Below, piece by piece: positions 9,313 to 19,122 of a DNA stretch of 64,000 nucleotides. The DNA comes from Monomorium pharaonis (lineage: Eukaryota > Arthropoda > Insecta > Hymenoptera > Formicidae). Numbering within the stretch: position 1 is the first letter of the stretch; every line of letters begins with the position of its first letter. Where the stretch lies: NCBI RefSeq assembly GCF_013373865.1, contig NC_050474.1, positions 12,773,045 through 12,837,044 on the forward strand, in the 5' to 3' direction. The notes under the pieces were generated by a model that did not search any database, was not told the origin of the DNA, and worked only from the letters and a program-made list of their open reading frames with translations. Position numbers and translations under genes: made by a program.

Positions 9313-9819
9313 TTATAGTGTCACCCAGCTGTCTTAATCGAGTGAGTCCCAGATGCGCACAGTAATAAACGGACACAGCAGGCTGAATGAAACGGATACA
9401 GATCAAATGCGCACAGACCAAATGCACACGGACCAGATGCACACGGACCAAATGCGCACAGTCGCAAACCTATGTGGTGCAGAGAATGCTTTGCACACAC
9501 ACACACACACACACACGCGCGCGGGGGGGGCTTCGCCCTCCCTCCCGCAGTCACCCCGTCGGTAGAGGTGCCCGAAAAGTCGCAACCCATGTGGTAAGTT
9601 TGTTGGTTACTGTATCCGTTTGGTCTGTGCACATTTGGTCCGTGCGCATTTGGTCTGTGTTCGTTTCACTCAGCCTGCTGTGTCCGTTTATTACTGTGCG
9701 CATCTGGGACGCTCCCTCTTAATCTATTTAGCAACTGCTATAGATTCTATACAAGTCGGATATATGGATAAGGCACAGAAATATACAAATAAAACTTTGA
9801 GTCAAATTGAAAACTAAAA
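9313..9819 (+). pseudogene. mau2: MAU2-like exon, plus copy (broken, split by element D)
   Basis: After 9717 the plus strand reads LIYLATAIDSIQVGYMDKAQ and KYTNKTLSQIEN. This resembles the animal cohesin-loading factor MAU2 (Scc4), a TPR-type partner of Nipped-B, around QAGYxxKAQKYTDKAL. The 15-bp-module element 9340-9716 splits it, and the frame resumes with the upstream residues when element and one TSD are removed. One missing A gives a stop after QIEN. The splice donor GTAAGT at 9820 is intact. It is a duplicated genomic exon, not a retrocopy, because intron sequence follows in both copies. Confidence 0.65.
9340..9716. mobile_element. 15-bp-module palindromic element, copy D
   Basis: 377 bp. 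The left end GAGTGAGTCCCAGATGCGCA and the right end TGCGCATCTGGGACGCTCCC are inverted, with TCTTAATC on both sides (9332-9339, 9717-9724). Arms hold exact 15-bp units such as ACCAAATGCGCACAG, ACCAAATGCACACGG and ACCAGATGCACACGG. The centre has (CA)n then CGCGCG and a G-run. It is the shortest complete copy and lacks coding sequence, so it would need a transposase in trans. Confidence 0.85.
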
Positions 9820-10478
9820 GTAAGTATTCAAATACTTTGTTTCTGAAACAATTTATTCTAATTAATGCAATTCTTTTCATATATTTATAAAAATCACATT
9901 CATAATTTATATTTATGATTCTCTAACTTATTGTTTTGTAAATCGAGGCATACATGAGATGAAAGATTACAAATGATGAGTCGACTTCTCAAATATAGAA
10001 TGACATGTCATTCCATATTTTACTTTTCATTCTCTTTACATCAATTTAATATAGTATTATATTGATTACTATTTTACAGTTAAAATTGTAATGGTACATT
10101 TATAATTCATTGATTGTTCATTTACATTTCTTCCCATTTCATTAATGGGAAACAAAAGCGTGGTTTTATAGAAATTTCTCAAGCTTGCCAACTTTACAGG
10201 TGACAGCCTAGATTACTAAAGGCCATAGACCACATTTACAATTTCTATAAAAGTCACTCTTTTATTTAACATTACAAGCCGGTATATGGTTTATATATTT
10301 CAAGAGCATTAAAAGGATGCTAAAGCCGTGTGTTTTACCGACATTCTGTTCAACCATTTAATTTTGAATTGAATTTACAGAATTGATAATCCTTTTACAC
10401 TTTTAAAGTACGTACACAAATAAACCCAGGGACGATTAGATAAAGACCAAAAGTGCAAAAAAATTTTTAAAGTTTATT
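9820..10478 (+). other. left arm of inverted MAU2-like duplication (intron-derived)
   Basis: Non-coding. 9830-9900 (ACAATTTATTCTAATTAATGCA) and 10078-10125 align, inverted, with 10915-10785, and 10300-10330 (AGGATGCTAAA) with 10745-10775. This shows that intron sequence was duplicated with the exon. Divergence is substantial, so the duplication is old. Confidence 0.6.
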
Positions 10479-10703
10479 TGTTCATAAAAATATTTGCTTC
10501 AAAATACAAGTTATGTAGCTTATACGTACAAATGAATGGTGTTCCCGGGTTCGGAATAGATTGAGGAATAAGATTATAATCGTCAAATCGCTTGTAATCG
10601 TAATTTGACAAATATAGTCTTATTCCTTCTATTCCAAACTGCGAGAAACCATTTATTTGTAAGTATAAGCTATATAACTTGTATTTTAAAGCAAATTTTT
10701 TCA
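10479..10703. repeat. 225-bp palindrome at centre of duplication
   Basis: Arms of about 105 bp: CAAAATACAAGTTATGTAGC pairs with GCTATATAACTTGTATTTTA, and AATGAATGGT with ACCATTTATT, up to a short loop near 10590. It may be a MITE around which the duplication formed, or the inner part of the duplication itself. Minor open frames across it are by-products. Confidence 0.75.
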
Positions 10704-10959
10704 TAAACAAGGATAAATAATGACTGCATTATCGACCTCAATCAAGTTTGATGGGCAGTTTAGCATCCTCTTAAGTAAAACATGCCCAAAATAAGTTTAT
10801 TATCAATAACTATAAAATAACAATAAACATAATTATAAAAGTACAATTACAATTTAACTACAAATAAAAAAATTTTTAATGTGATCTTTGTAAATGTATT
10901 AAGAGAATTGAATTAATTATAATAAATTATTTCGGGAACAACAAAGTATTTAAATACTT

Positions 10960-11127
10960 ATTTTTTATTTTTTCGATTTGACTGAGAGCCTTATCGATAT
11001 ATTTCTCTGTCTTATCCATATATCCAGCTTGCACAGAATGCATGTTAGTTATTAAATAGACTAAGACGTAAAGATGATCCTTGAGCATCCATATAAACAT
11101 ATCACCGATATTGCAGCTTGTAACCAT
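10960..11127 (-). pseudogene. mau2: MAU2-like exon, minus copy (broken)
   Basis: The minus strand reads DMFIWMLKDHLYVLVYLITN, then MHSVQAGYMDKTEKYIDKAL, SQIEKIKNK. It matches animal MAU2 better than the plus copy and has no stop over about 55 codons. However the splice donor, GTAAGT in the plus copy, is here ATAAGT, so normal splicing is lost. The two copies carry different lesions. Whether an intact MAU2 gene lies elsewhere cannot be seen. Confidence 0.7.
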
Positions 11128-11155
11128 GTCATCGGCAGGCCAGCTGGTATTACGG

Positions 11156-11325
11156 TATTATAAAGTTTTCCGGTATTATCTAAATAGACACTTCAGATAT
11201 TATTATTTTTAACAATGCTGTCTAAATAAATGCCATATGATATTATAAAATTTTCTAGTACCATGTAAATAGACACTTCAGGTATTATTATTTTTACTAG
11301 TGCCGCCTAAATAGATGCATCTGGT
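11156..11325. repeat. 85-bp tandem duplication
   Basis: Two units starting TATTATAAAG (11156) and TATTATAAAA (11241), each containing AAATAGACACTTCAG. Confidence 0.75.
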
Positions 11326-11744
11326 TTAAACATTTTTTCGTAAACGTGCGATCTGACATGTTGTAACGTGACACGTCTTGTCAAACACTGTTGTTTTGGG
11401 GAAAGTTCACATACCTCACCAATTCTGGCGCCCAAACAATGCATACAAACAAGAGACGCGTCGTAGCCACGTGCATGAGGTAATTGTTTGCGGGGTTGGC
11501 GTGCGGCAGCGTGATGGAGAGATACAGAATAGGAGACAAAACGTTTAGCTCTACAGGCCATGCTATTCCGAGGCCCGAACTCAAGCACACTCACGCACAC
11601 ATTGCGCTCCGTCTATCCGTGAACCACTAAACCGTCGCGCGCTTGATTCAATCGGTTCGACGTGAGCGATCAGCTCTGACTCCGATTACGGCGTCTAAAT
11701 GCTTTTTCGGCGTATGTTTTTCACGCGGGCGCCGCTGGCTCATA
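11326..11744. other. no gene recognised
   Basis: A 97-codon minus-strand open frame (11307-11600) has no recognisable motif and no homologue in the window. I treat it as chance. Confidence 0.4.
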
Positions 11745-13660
11745 TACCGTGTCCATAAGATCGATCTGCAAGAAGTGTGGTGACGGGCAATGGGCGAGTG
11801 CCTACCAATCTGCCGATCCGGGTTAAATTCCTGGCGTACCTTCCCCCCCCCTTTTTTAATACAATCTGCAAAAAAAATTTTATTAACATAAGACGATATC
11901 TATTAATGGTTTTAAATTTTTTCTGTATAAAATAATTTTTTTCTATATCAATAAACCATAATTATTATTTATTTTACAGTTATTTTTTTATACGTATAAT
12001 CCGAAATGAAAGGGAAAAGTAGAACGCTATTTCAATGACAATTTTATTTTATAGTTTATGTAATGTTATAAATCAAAATTAATGGAAAATGAAGAAAGTC
12101 AAAACTTTCAATTTCATTTATTCATCATTGCAAATTTTTTGACCTGATCGTACGAACGGTTGGTCCGTTCCGTACCTTTTACACAATGCAAAAGAAAATT
12201 GTGTCATTGAAATAGCATTATATTTTTTCCTTTTATTTCGGATACGATACGTATAAAAAAATAATCGCAAAGTACATAATAATTGAGCTTTATTGGAATA
12301 GAAAAAAAATTATTTTGTACAGGAAAAATTTACAACAATTCATAAATCTCGTCTTACGTCAATAAAACTTTTTTGCAGGCTGTATTTAAAAAAAAAGAAA
12401 GAAAAAAGTGCGCCGGAAATCGAATCCGGATCCGTAAATAGGTAGGTACTCATCCGCTACCCATCACCACGCTGGCTTATTACAGATCGGTCTTACGAAC
12501 ACGGTATATGGACCACCAGAACTTGCTAAAAATTTCTGACGTGGACTTATAATAAAATGTGCTTGATGTAAAAACTTTAGATTTTGTACACATAAATTAA
12601 GCCTGGATCATTTTTGAGTAAACATTTAGAAACAATACTACGCCTTCAGATTGAGCGTACACACAGAAAAGTATCATTCTTCAGCCAAGAAAAGTATTTA
12701 CTCATTTTATTTTATTTTGTTCAAGACGTTCAAGTAATAGTTTTCTTCAATCAAAAATATTTTCTCAATATTAGTTTTAAGGTATACTTGTCACAAGTAT
12801 TAGAAAATCTCAGAATTTTTTACTTAAAATAAGAATTTGTTCTTGTTTCAAGGATATTGTAAAACCGTATTCAAGAAAATCGGTTTTACTTAATTTGAAT
12901 ATTTTATAATATATTACCTATAATATATAACCTAAGAAAGTCTTCTTCTTTGAAGTGAGTTTATTTTCTCAACTTAAAAAAATGTTCCTTCTATTCTTTT
13001 CACTACTCATCGCTACGTGGCGTTGGTGGCGTGTTTTCTTGTGAACAAAATGCATTTCTTTATTAATAAAAGAGGGTCGTCAAGAGTGCGAATGCGAAAG
13101 GAAGAAAGACCATCGACACACAAATAATAGACTGAAATGTCTCTAAAAATGATCGAGAAAATGAGAAGGATAATTCACATAATTGTGAAAGTAAATTTTG
13201 CGAAATTTAATTTAAAAAAAGCAAATATTGCAGCATTAGGAATATAATCTCTTCTTCCAGTCCTTCCAAGTAAATAATTACTTTAAATAAATAAAGTTTG
13301 TATTTAATTCAAATATCGGATAAACTGTTCTAAAGAAATTATGATATTTTAATTCAAATATACGCTTTTCTTCGTCTAAATAGTAAGTAAGCTTAATACT
13401 TGTTTGAAGTGAATATTCTTGTTTGAAGTATTACACTTACTACAATTGAGAACATGTTTTAAGTAAATGTGATACTTGTAGCAAGTTTACCGTAGATTGC
13501 GGATATCGAAAGAAACCGTTTACTTAGAACAAGTAATATTTACTTGGAATTAGTAATTATTTTTTTGTGTGTAGGTGTTCTAATAAAAAAGTTACACGAC
13601 TGCAAAAATTTTATGTCTGAAAATTTCGTGTGCCTGAATAAAACGCGTATATTTAACGGT
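11745..13660. mobile_element. palindromic element with tRNA-like heads, copy 1
   Basis: Inverted arms: TATACCGTGTCCATAAGA, then GGGCGAGTGCCTACCAATCT and GATCCGGGTTAAATTCC at 11750-11838, against their reverse complements at 12410-12510. The GATCCGGGTTnnATTCC block resembles a Pol III B box, and a second one lies in the other arm. Inner arms pair too (11880-12060 with 12170-12350). The right arm continues to about 13660 but is interrupted at 12660-13571: 12590-12657 and 13574-13660 are together collinear with the inverse of 21473-21620. The left arm is truncated. Confidence 0.65.
12660..13571. mobile_element. TA-flanked element nested in the palindromic element
   Basis: Starts CACACAGAAAAGTA after TA (12658-12659) and ends TTTTTTTGTGTG before TA (13572-13573). 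Comparison with the tandem copies at 21.5 kb shows exactly this stretch is extra. Non-coding, with repeated AAGTATT and ACTTGTTTGAAGT motifs. The TA target suggests a Tc1/mariner-type MITE. A related end (TTTTTTTCTGAGTG then TA) is at 18780-18792. Confidence 0.7.
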
Positions 13661-13740
13661 AGATTAATTGATGGATGTTCAGATAGATCGCTATTTTAGT
13701 CCACCACTTTCTCGCTTCTTTTTACCTCTGAACCATACGC

Positions 13741-13751
13741 GTGCACTCTCA

Positions 13752-13800
<49 letters not shown>
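13741..13800. repeat. (CT)n microsatellite
   Basis: About 25 CT dinucleotides with few interruptions. Confidence 0.95.
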
Positions 13801-13801
<1 letters not shown>

Positions 13802-14236
13802 AGTTATTCTTTTCTCTACAAATTAAAAATTATAAAATTGTTTAAACATTCCTTCTTTAATTTTAATTAACACAAAATTATAACATGACATGTCATCCAA
13901 AACATCTATTTTTGAAAAGTTTTAACTAACATCGCGTATAGTTTTTCTTATACGAATAATGAGCATCGAAGAACGAGATTAGTATAATACAACGCGTGAC
14001 AATTTGTAAAATAGATATTTAACATACTTTAACAATATTTAACAAAAACTAAATATAAGAATTTATCATGATTTTCATGATTAACTTTTTAACATTTTTA
14101 TGCGTTGTCCTTTCATCACAATCGATCGTTTCGATATTTATTATCACATATAATCTTAAATTACATATATATATGTAATCTTAATTACTATACACATGTA
14201 ATCTTAAATTACATATATATATTTATATATATATAT
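13801..14236. other. AT-rich spacer with (TA)n
   Basis: No gene. It ends in an interrupted (TA)n tract (14162-14236) with three copies of TAATCTTAA-like sequence, which borders the next block. Confidence 0.5.
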
Positions 14237-16178
14237 TGTGACGTGGTAGCTTCGCTGCCACGGATAGCAGCGTCCCTCCCCCGTCACAGGCTGCGGATTC
14301 GCGCCGGGCGGGAAAAATAGGCGAGGAGCGAGAGGGGATCTCCAGGGGGAATCGTGACGAGCGTGGCGAGCGTGCTATTAATTTTGTATAATTTGTTTCT
14401 TTGCGTGGCGACCTCCTCACGAGGGAATCCGGCGGGAAAGCGAGAGAGAAAGAGAGAGCGATAGCGATACGGAGAAGGAGGGAGGACTCCACCGGCAGCC
14501 GGGAGAGACGAGCGCGCGGCCTGCACGGGGGCCCGGCGTGGCCCGGGAAAGCCACGGCCGGAGACTGGAGCGGCGGCGCCCGTCAGCACCACGACAGGGC
14601 ATCTCGAAGGACTGCGGAGGAGCCTCGAGGGGACTAAACTGATCGGAGGAGGCGTCGGGTCCTCTCGCGGGGAGCGGAGGTCACGGCGTACGCTGCCCCG
14701 GCGCAGGCGGTGGCCCGATGGAAGAAGGAAAATTTCGCGGGGGCCTGCGAGGCCCCCGGAAGTATTACAGCACGCACGTCTCTGCGGTCGCAGGACTGCG
14801 CGCCCTGCCGCAATTGGATCACGGCGCGGAGACAATGCGTATGACCGAATGGGGGTCGCAGCGTCGATCCGGGATTGACCGCGATCCACCCCGCTTTTGC
14901 GTGCGAGCGATCCAGCCGTTAAGTCGCGTATCGTATCCCTGGTGGATTATCGGTGTGACCGGTGCGAGGCCCAGACGAGAGTGACCGGGACGAGCCTGGA
15001 GACTGGGGAGGTGACGGCGTCCGGGATTTTATCGGTGAGGTGGCCCGCTGTGGGTATGTTCTCGTGGGAGCGGTCGCCGGCTAGCGGAGTGTCCCAGGGG
15101 CTCGATTCTTGAATTCATTTGCAAGAGAAACGTATTCGCAAATTCTGTTCTTACAGAAAAGTTGAAAATTTATTGGTTATCGTATGACTTTTAACCAATA
15201 AACTTGCAACTTTTCTGTTAGAGCGGGTATTTGCGCATACGTTTTCTTGCGAATGAATTCAAGAATCGAGCCCCAGGGTCCGTTCTGCATCCGCTTTCGT
15301 GTTGGTGCGTGGATCGCGTAGGCCGCGGGGCGGCTAGGCGTGCGCGTGTTTAGTTGGGGATTTATCGGATGCAAGCGGGCGGGACGCGCCGAGCCACGGG
15401 GAAGACACTCGCGAAGACGTTCGAATTCCGTCGGAGATTTCCCTCGACCGCGTGCGCCGCAAAGCCCTTGCGCGAGCGAGTATCGTGTCGCGAGTAGTGG
15501 GTGGACGAGACTTCCGGTTTCGAGACGAAGCAGGACACGGCGGCGGCCGACGATTGCTTTTCGACCCTCGCGAGCCTCGCGGTCGTGGTCTATCGTTGCC
15601 GGGAATGTCGGCACGTTCGAACGCCCGAAACTTCTTGTGCGCGGAAAATCCCGTCGTCCGTCCTTGTCGGCCGCGCGCATGCTGCGAGAGCCCTCAGAGT
15701 ATCGCTCGCGTTTCTTTTTGTCCGGTTCGCGCCGTTGCGCCGCATTGTCGGAACGGCGGACGTTATCTTCGTGTCGATCGCGGCGGTATAGCGAACCAGC
15801 GGCGTCCCGTTGATATCATTGTTTACTCCTTACATTTATTTTGAATAAATTTCTGTTAATTGTTAAGTACGGAGTTGATTTCTCTAGTGTGTCGTCCGCT
15901 CCTTCGTGTCGTAGACGTTGCCCGCTCCTTTACGTACAGCCCCGCCCTTCTACCGTTAGGCAGAGCTGGCCGAGGTCGTCGCGCGAGGATCGAAGCCGTT
16001 TGGGTCTAGCGAATTTCGTGAATAGATGCGTCGTAGAGCGCGTCTGGCGCCCAACCATCCTTTGTGATAGCGTGTAGCCGAGATTCGAGCGCGACGAGCC
16101 AAGCATTGCGGGTATTGGTCGACCCGCCGACCTTGTGGCTTTTGATCGCGGCTTTCCCGGTTAGGAAAAGACGTGACA
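14237..16178 (+). mobile_element. GC-rich LTR-like block, 1.94 kb
   Basis: Begins TGTGACGTGG and ends AAGACGTGACA, an LTR-like inverted terminus (TGTGACG/CGTGACA), with a (TA)n tract directly on both sides. It is far more GC-rich than its flanks and has an AATAAA at 15843. Open frames up to 200 codons occur on both strands, but they overlap freely and show no motif, as expected in GC-rich DNA. Best guess: a long solo LTR inserted in a microsatellite. A target duplication cannot be proved inside (TA)n. Confidence 0.45.
15098..15273. mobile_element. MITE inside the GC-rich block
   Basis: Near-perfect palindrome: GGGCTCGATTCTTGAATTCA at the left and TGAATTCAAGAATCGAGCCC at the right, with inner arms AGAAAAGTTG/CAACTTTTCT and ATTGGTTA/AACCAATA. 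CAG on both sides (15095-15097, 15274-15276) may be a 3-bp target duplication. It is AT-rich within a GC-rich host block. Confidence 0.8.
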
Positions 16179-16344
16179 ATATATATATATATATATATAT
16201 ATGAAGGCACGAACTTGGGATCGCCGATGTGGACGACCTTTTTGTAATATAGTACTCTATTAGGAGAACACATAGGTAAAAGTGTAGGATGCAACATTCA
16301 ACCGTTTTAAAAATAAAAATTTTTTAACGTTCTGGTGGTTTATA
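16179..16344. other. (AT)n and short spacer
   Basis: (AT)n at 16179-16202, then nothing recognised. Confidence 0.6.
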
Positions 16345-17060
16345 TATTTATATATCGCGTTTATAAAATCGATTCCAAGAAACCTCTTTGGCGACGAGCA
16401 TTGAGCGAGTGCCTAGCAATTTGCCGATCCGGGTTCAATTCTAGCCGTACTTTTTTTAAAATACAATTTACAAAAGTTTTTTATTAACGTAAGACGAAAT
16501 TTATTAATTGTTTTGAACTTCTCTTATACAAAATAATTTATTTTTCTATACCAATAAAACACAATTATTAATTATTTTGCGACTATTTTTTCATACATAT
16601 CATATCCGAAATAAAAAGGAAAAATATAACGCTTTTTCAATTGACAATTTTTTTTTTTACTTTGTGTAAAAAATATGGAAGAGACCAACCGTTCGTACGG
16701 TCAGGTCCAAAAATTTGGAATAATGAATAAATGAAATTGAAAGTTTTGACTTAAAATTTTTCATCAATTTTGAATTATAACATTATAGAAAATATAAAAT
16801 AAAGTTTTCATTGAAATAGCGTTATATATATATATTTTTTTTTGAACATGGTACGTAAAAAAAATAGTGAAACCTACGGCAGGAATTGAACCTGGATCAA
16901 GAGATTGGTAGGCACTCGCTCGTTGTCCGTCACCAAAGAGCGTTCTTGAGGTCACTCTTACAAACGCGGTATATAAACCGCCACAATTATCTAAAAATTT
17001 CAGGCGTGGACTCGTAACAAAATGTGCTTGATGTAAAAGTTATGCACCTTGTACGTTATA
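16345..17060. mobile_element. palindromic element with tRNA-like heads, copy 2
   Basis: Left arm 16345-16460 (GTTTATATATT, GAGCGAGTGCCTAGCAATTT, GATCCGGGTTCAATTC) and right arm 16880-17060 (GAATTGAACCTGGATC, GATTGGTAGGCACTCGCTC, GCGGTATATAAACC) are inverted. Inner arms pair as well, including ACCAACCGTTCGTACGGTCA near 16685, also present inverted near 12140-12165 in copy 1. Both arms carry a B-box-like GGTTCAANTC. No coding capacity. Confidence 0.7.
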
Positions 17061-17230
17061 ATGTATATTTACTTTTAACTATACAACACATAAAAAAAGT
17101 TTTTTAAAATTATTTTTTTAATTTGCCATATAATTTTTATTTATTAAAAAAATAAAATATTTTTACTTACACTCAAAGTAAGACAAATAAAATCAATTTG
17201 AAGTCATTTCTTAATTACACTATTTTTATG
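17061..17230. other. AT-rich spacer
   Basis: Nothing recognised. Confidence 0.4.
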
Positions 17231-17430
17231 TTTATATGTATATACAAAAATTTATATATATGTATATTGTATGTATGTTTTATATATAATAATTTATATA
17301 TAAAAATTATATAGTGTGTAAAAATATAGTGTGTTATATGTATATACAAAAATTTATATATATGTATATTGTATGTATGTTTTATATATAATAATTTATA
17401 TATAAAAATGATATAGTGTGTAAATACAGT
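17231..17430. repeat. 103-bp tandem duplication
   Basis: Two copies of a 103-bp AT-rich unit starting TTATATGTATATACAAAAAT at 17231 and 17334, almost identical. Confidence 0.85.
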
Positions 17431-17809
17431 AAATCTTTTAAATAATTATACATATATACATATGTACAGCATGTCTATGGTGTACAATATAGTGTAAAAT
17501 ACTTATAGCGTAAAAGTCTTATACTGTTTTGCATTATTGCAATAACCGAAATATTAATTTTTCACATTATACCAGTGAGACAAGGACCCCCCGTAAGTGA
17601 CTATGCAAAACGTGCATGTAGACAGCACCATCAGGAAGTATTAATTCGATATCAAATTTTTAATAATTTTATAAAATTTTTTCAAAATGCTTTAAAATTT
17701 CTTCGTATTATTTTATATGCTTGCTATTATTCTCAGATGTGATTCGGATTATAACACGAAAAATTTAAATTTGCACACGGGCGCTTAAATATCTAGCGGC
17801 CCTGAAATG
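17431..17809. other. no gene recognised
   Basis: AT-rich with several TACA-type short repeats. Nothing else seen. Confidence 0.4.
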
Positions 17810-18205
17810 AGAGCACGCCAAGAAAAGCGCTCAAGCCGGCTCGAACGAGACGTGGAAGCGCGGCAGCCAGCGGAGGTGGGAAGGAGGCGAAGCGCGTTGT
17901 TGCCAATGCTTGATACAGGCCGTATTAGGCCTGGTCTACAATAACTGGTGTATGCATGGAGTAAGAAGTAAGAGTAAGGTAATTTCCTTCTGCGCTGTGA
18001 TTGACCAAGTGTTAAGAAAAGCAGGAGTAGGAGTAAGACGAAATGAAAATAATTTATTTCGCTTACGCCCTTACGCCAGCTTTCTTACACTGGATTAACT
18101 TTTACGTCTAGTCTTACTTCTTATACATGCTTACTCCAACTATTGTAGACCAGGCTTTATAGCTCGAGCGGTTCAAGCTCTTTTCTTGGCGCGCTCTTCT
18201 TCGTA
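17810..18205. mobile_element. inverted-repeat element holding a MITE
   Basis: GAGAGCACGCCAAGAAAAGC at 17810 is inverted at about 18186-18205 (CTTTTCTTGGCGCGCTC), and the next bases (GCTCAAGCCGGCTCGA with TCGAGCGGTTCAAGC) also pair. The 229-bp MITE at 17928-18156 lies between the arms. Confidence 0.6.
17928..18156. mobile_element. MITE, GGTCTACAATA family
   Basis: Termini GGCCTGGTCTACAATAACTG and TATTGTAGACCAGGCT are inverted, with TTA on each side (17925-17927, 18157-18159). A TTA target fits PIF/Harbinger-type MITEs. The subterminal AGTAAGAAGTAAGAGTAAG is inverted near 18110-18140. Confidence 0.8.
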
Positions 18206-18890
18206 TTTGAAAAAATATTGGTTATTGTAACAATGCAAAACAATATAAAAATTTTACAATTACCTAAATCGTTTCTTACATATGTATAATTATCAGGAAG
18301 ATTTTCTGTACTTACACTATAATTTTGTATATTTATTTTTATATACACATATAAACATAAAAATTGCATAAAAATTGTATAATTGCAAAATTATTTAAAA
18401 TTATTTAAAATTGATTTTATTTGCCTTGCTTTAATTGATTATAAATAAAAACATTGTGCTACATTTTCAATATATGTATAAAAGTTATATGGTAAATTAA
18501 AAAAAAAATACAAAAAACGATTTTTTTACGTTGTATAGTTACATGCAAAAGTAATTATATGAATGCAAAAAAAGGAAAGAATAAAGATTCGAAATTGCGA
18601 CGACGCATGATACTTGCGTTATCAGTCCGCTGCCTTACGCTCTCGGCTACGGCTGCTGGATTGCAACTAATACTTCTATAATTTAGAAAATATTACTTGT
18701 TTGAAATAAATATTATTGATTTTCTCTAAAATATGTTATTAGTACTATTCAAAGAAATATTTATTTGAATCGAGCATTTTTTTCTGAGTGTATAAATCTA
18801 TCTATAAATATAGATTTTGTCAGGTTCGACTACAAAAAGATTTTTAAAATAAGACTGAGATTCCCAATGTATATGAATATTTATGCGCGC
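18206..18890. other. spacer with tRNA-like fragment
   Basis: Mostly AT-rich with no gene. On the minus strand at about 18588-18657, GTAGCCGAGAGCGTAAGGC, GGACTGATAACGCAAG and TTTCGAATC suggest a degraded tRNA-derived SINE head (A-box-like start, weak B box). No acceptor stem was found, so it is not a tRNA gene. 18655-18792 resembles the end of the TA element at 12660-13571. Confidence 0.4.
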
Positions 18891-18893
18891 GCC

Positions 18894-19110
<217 letters not shown>

Positions 19111-19122
19111 AGCATTTATTAA

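Noticed and set aside
11307..11600. 97-codon minus-strand frame, possible exon
   Set aside because: No motif, no splice context and no related copy in the window.
14284..15813. Open frames of 100-200 codons on both strands in the GC-rich block
   Set aside because: They overlap in many frames, show no motif, and follow from high GC content lowering stop frequency.
18588..18657. tRNA gene on the minus strand
   Set aside because: No acceptor stem and a weak B box; more likely a decayed SINE head.
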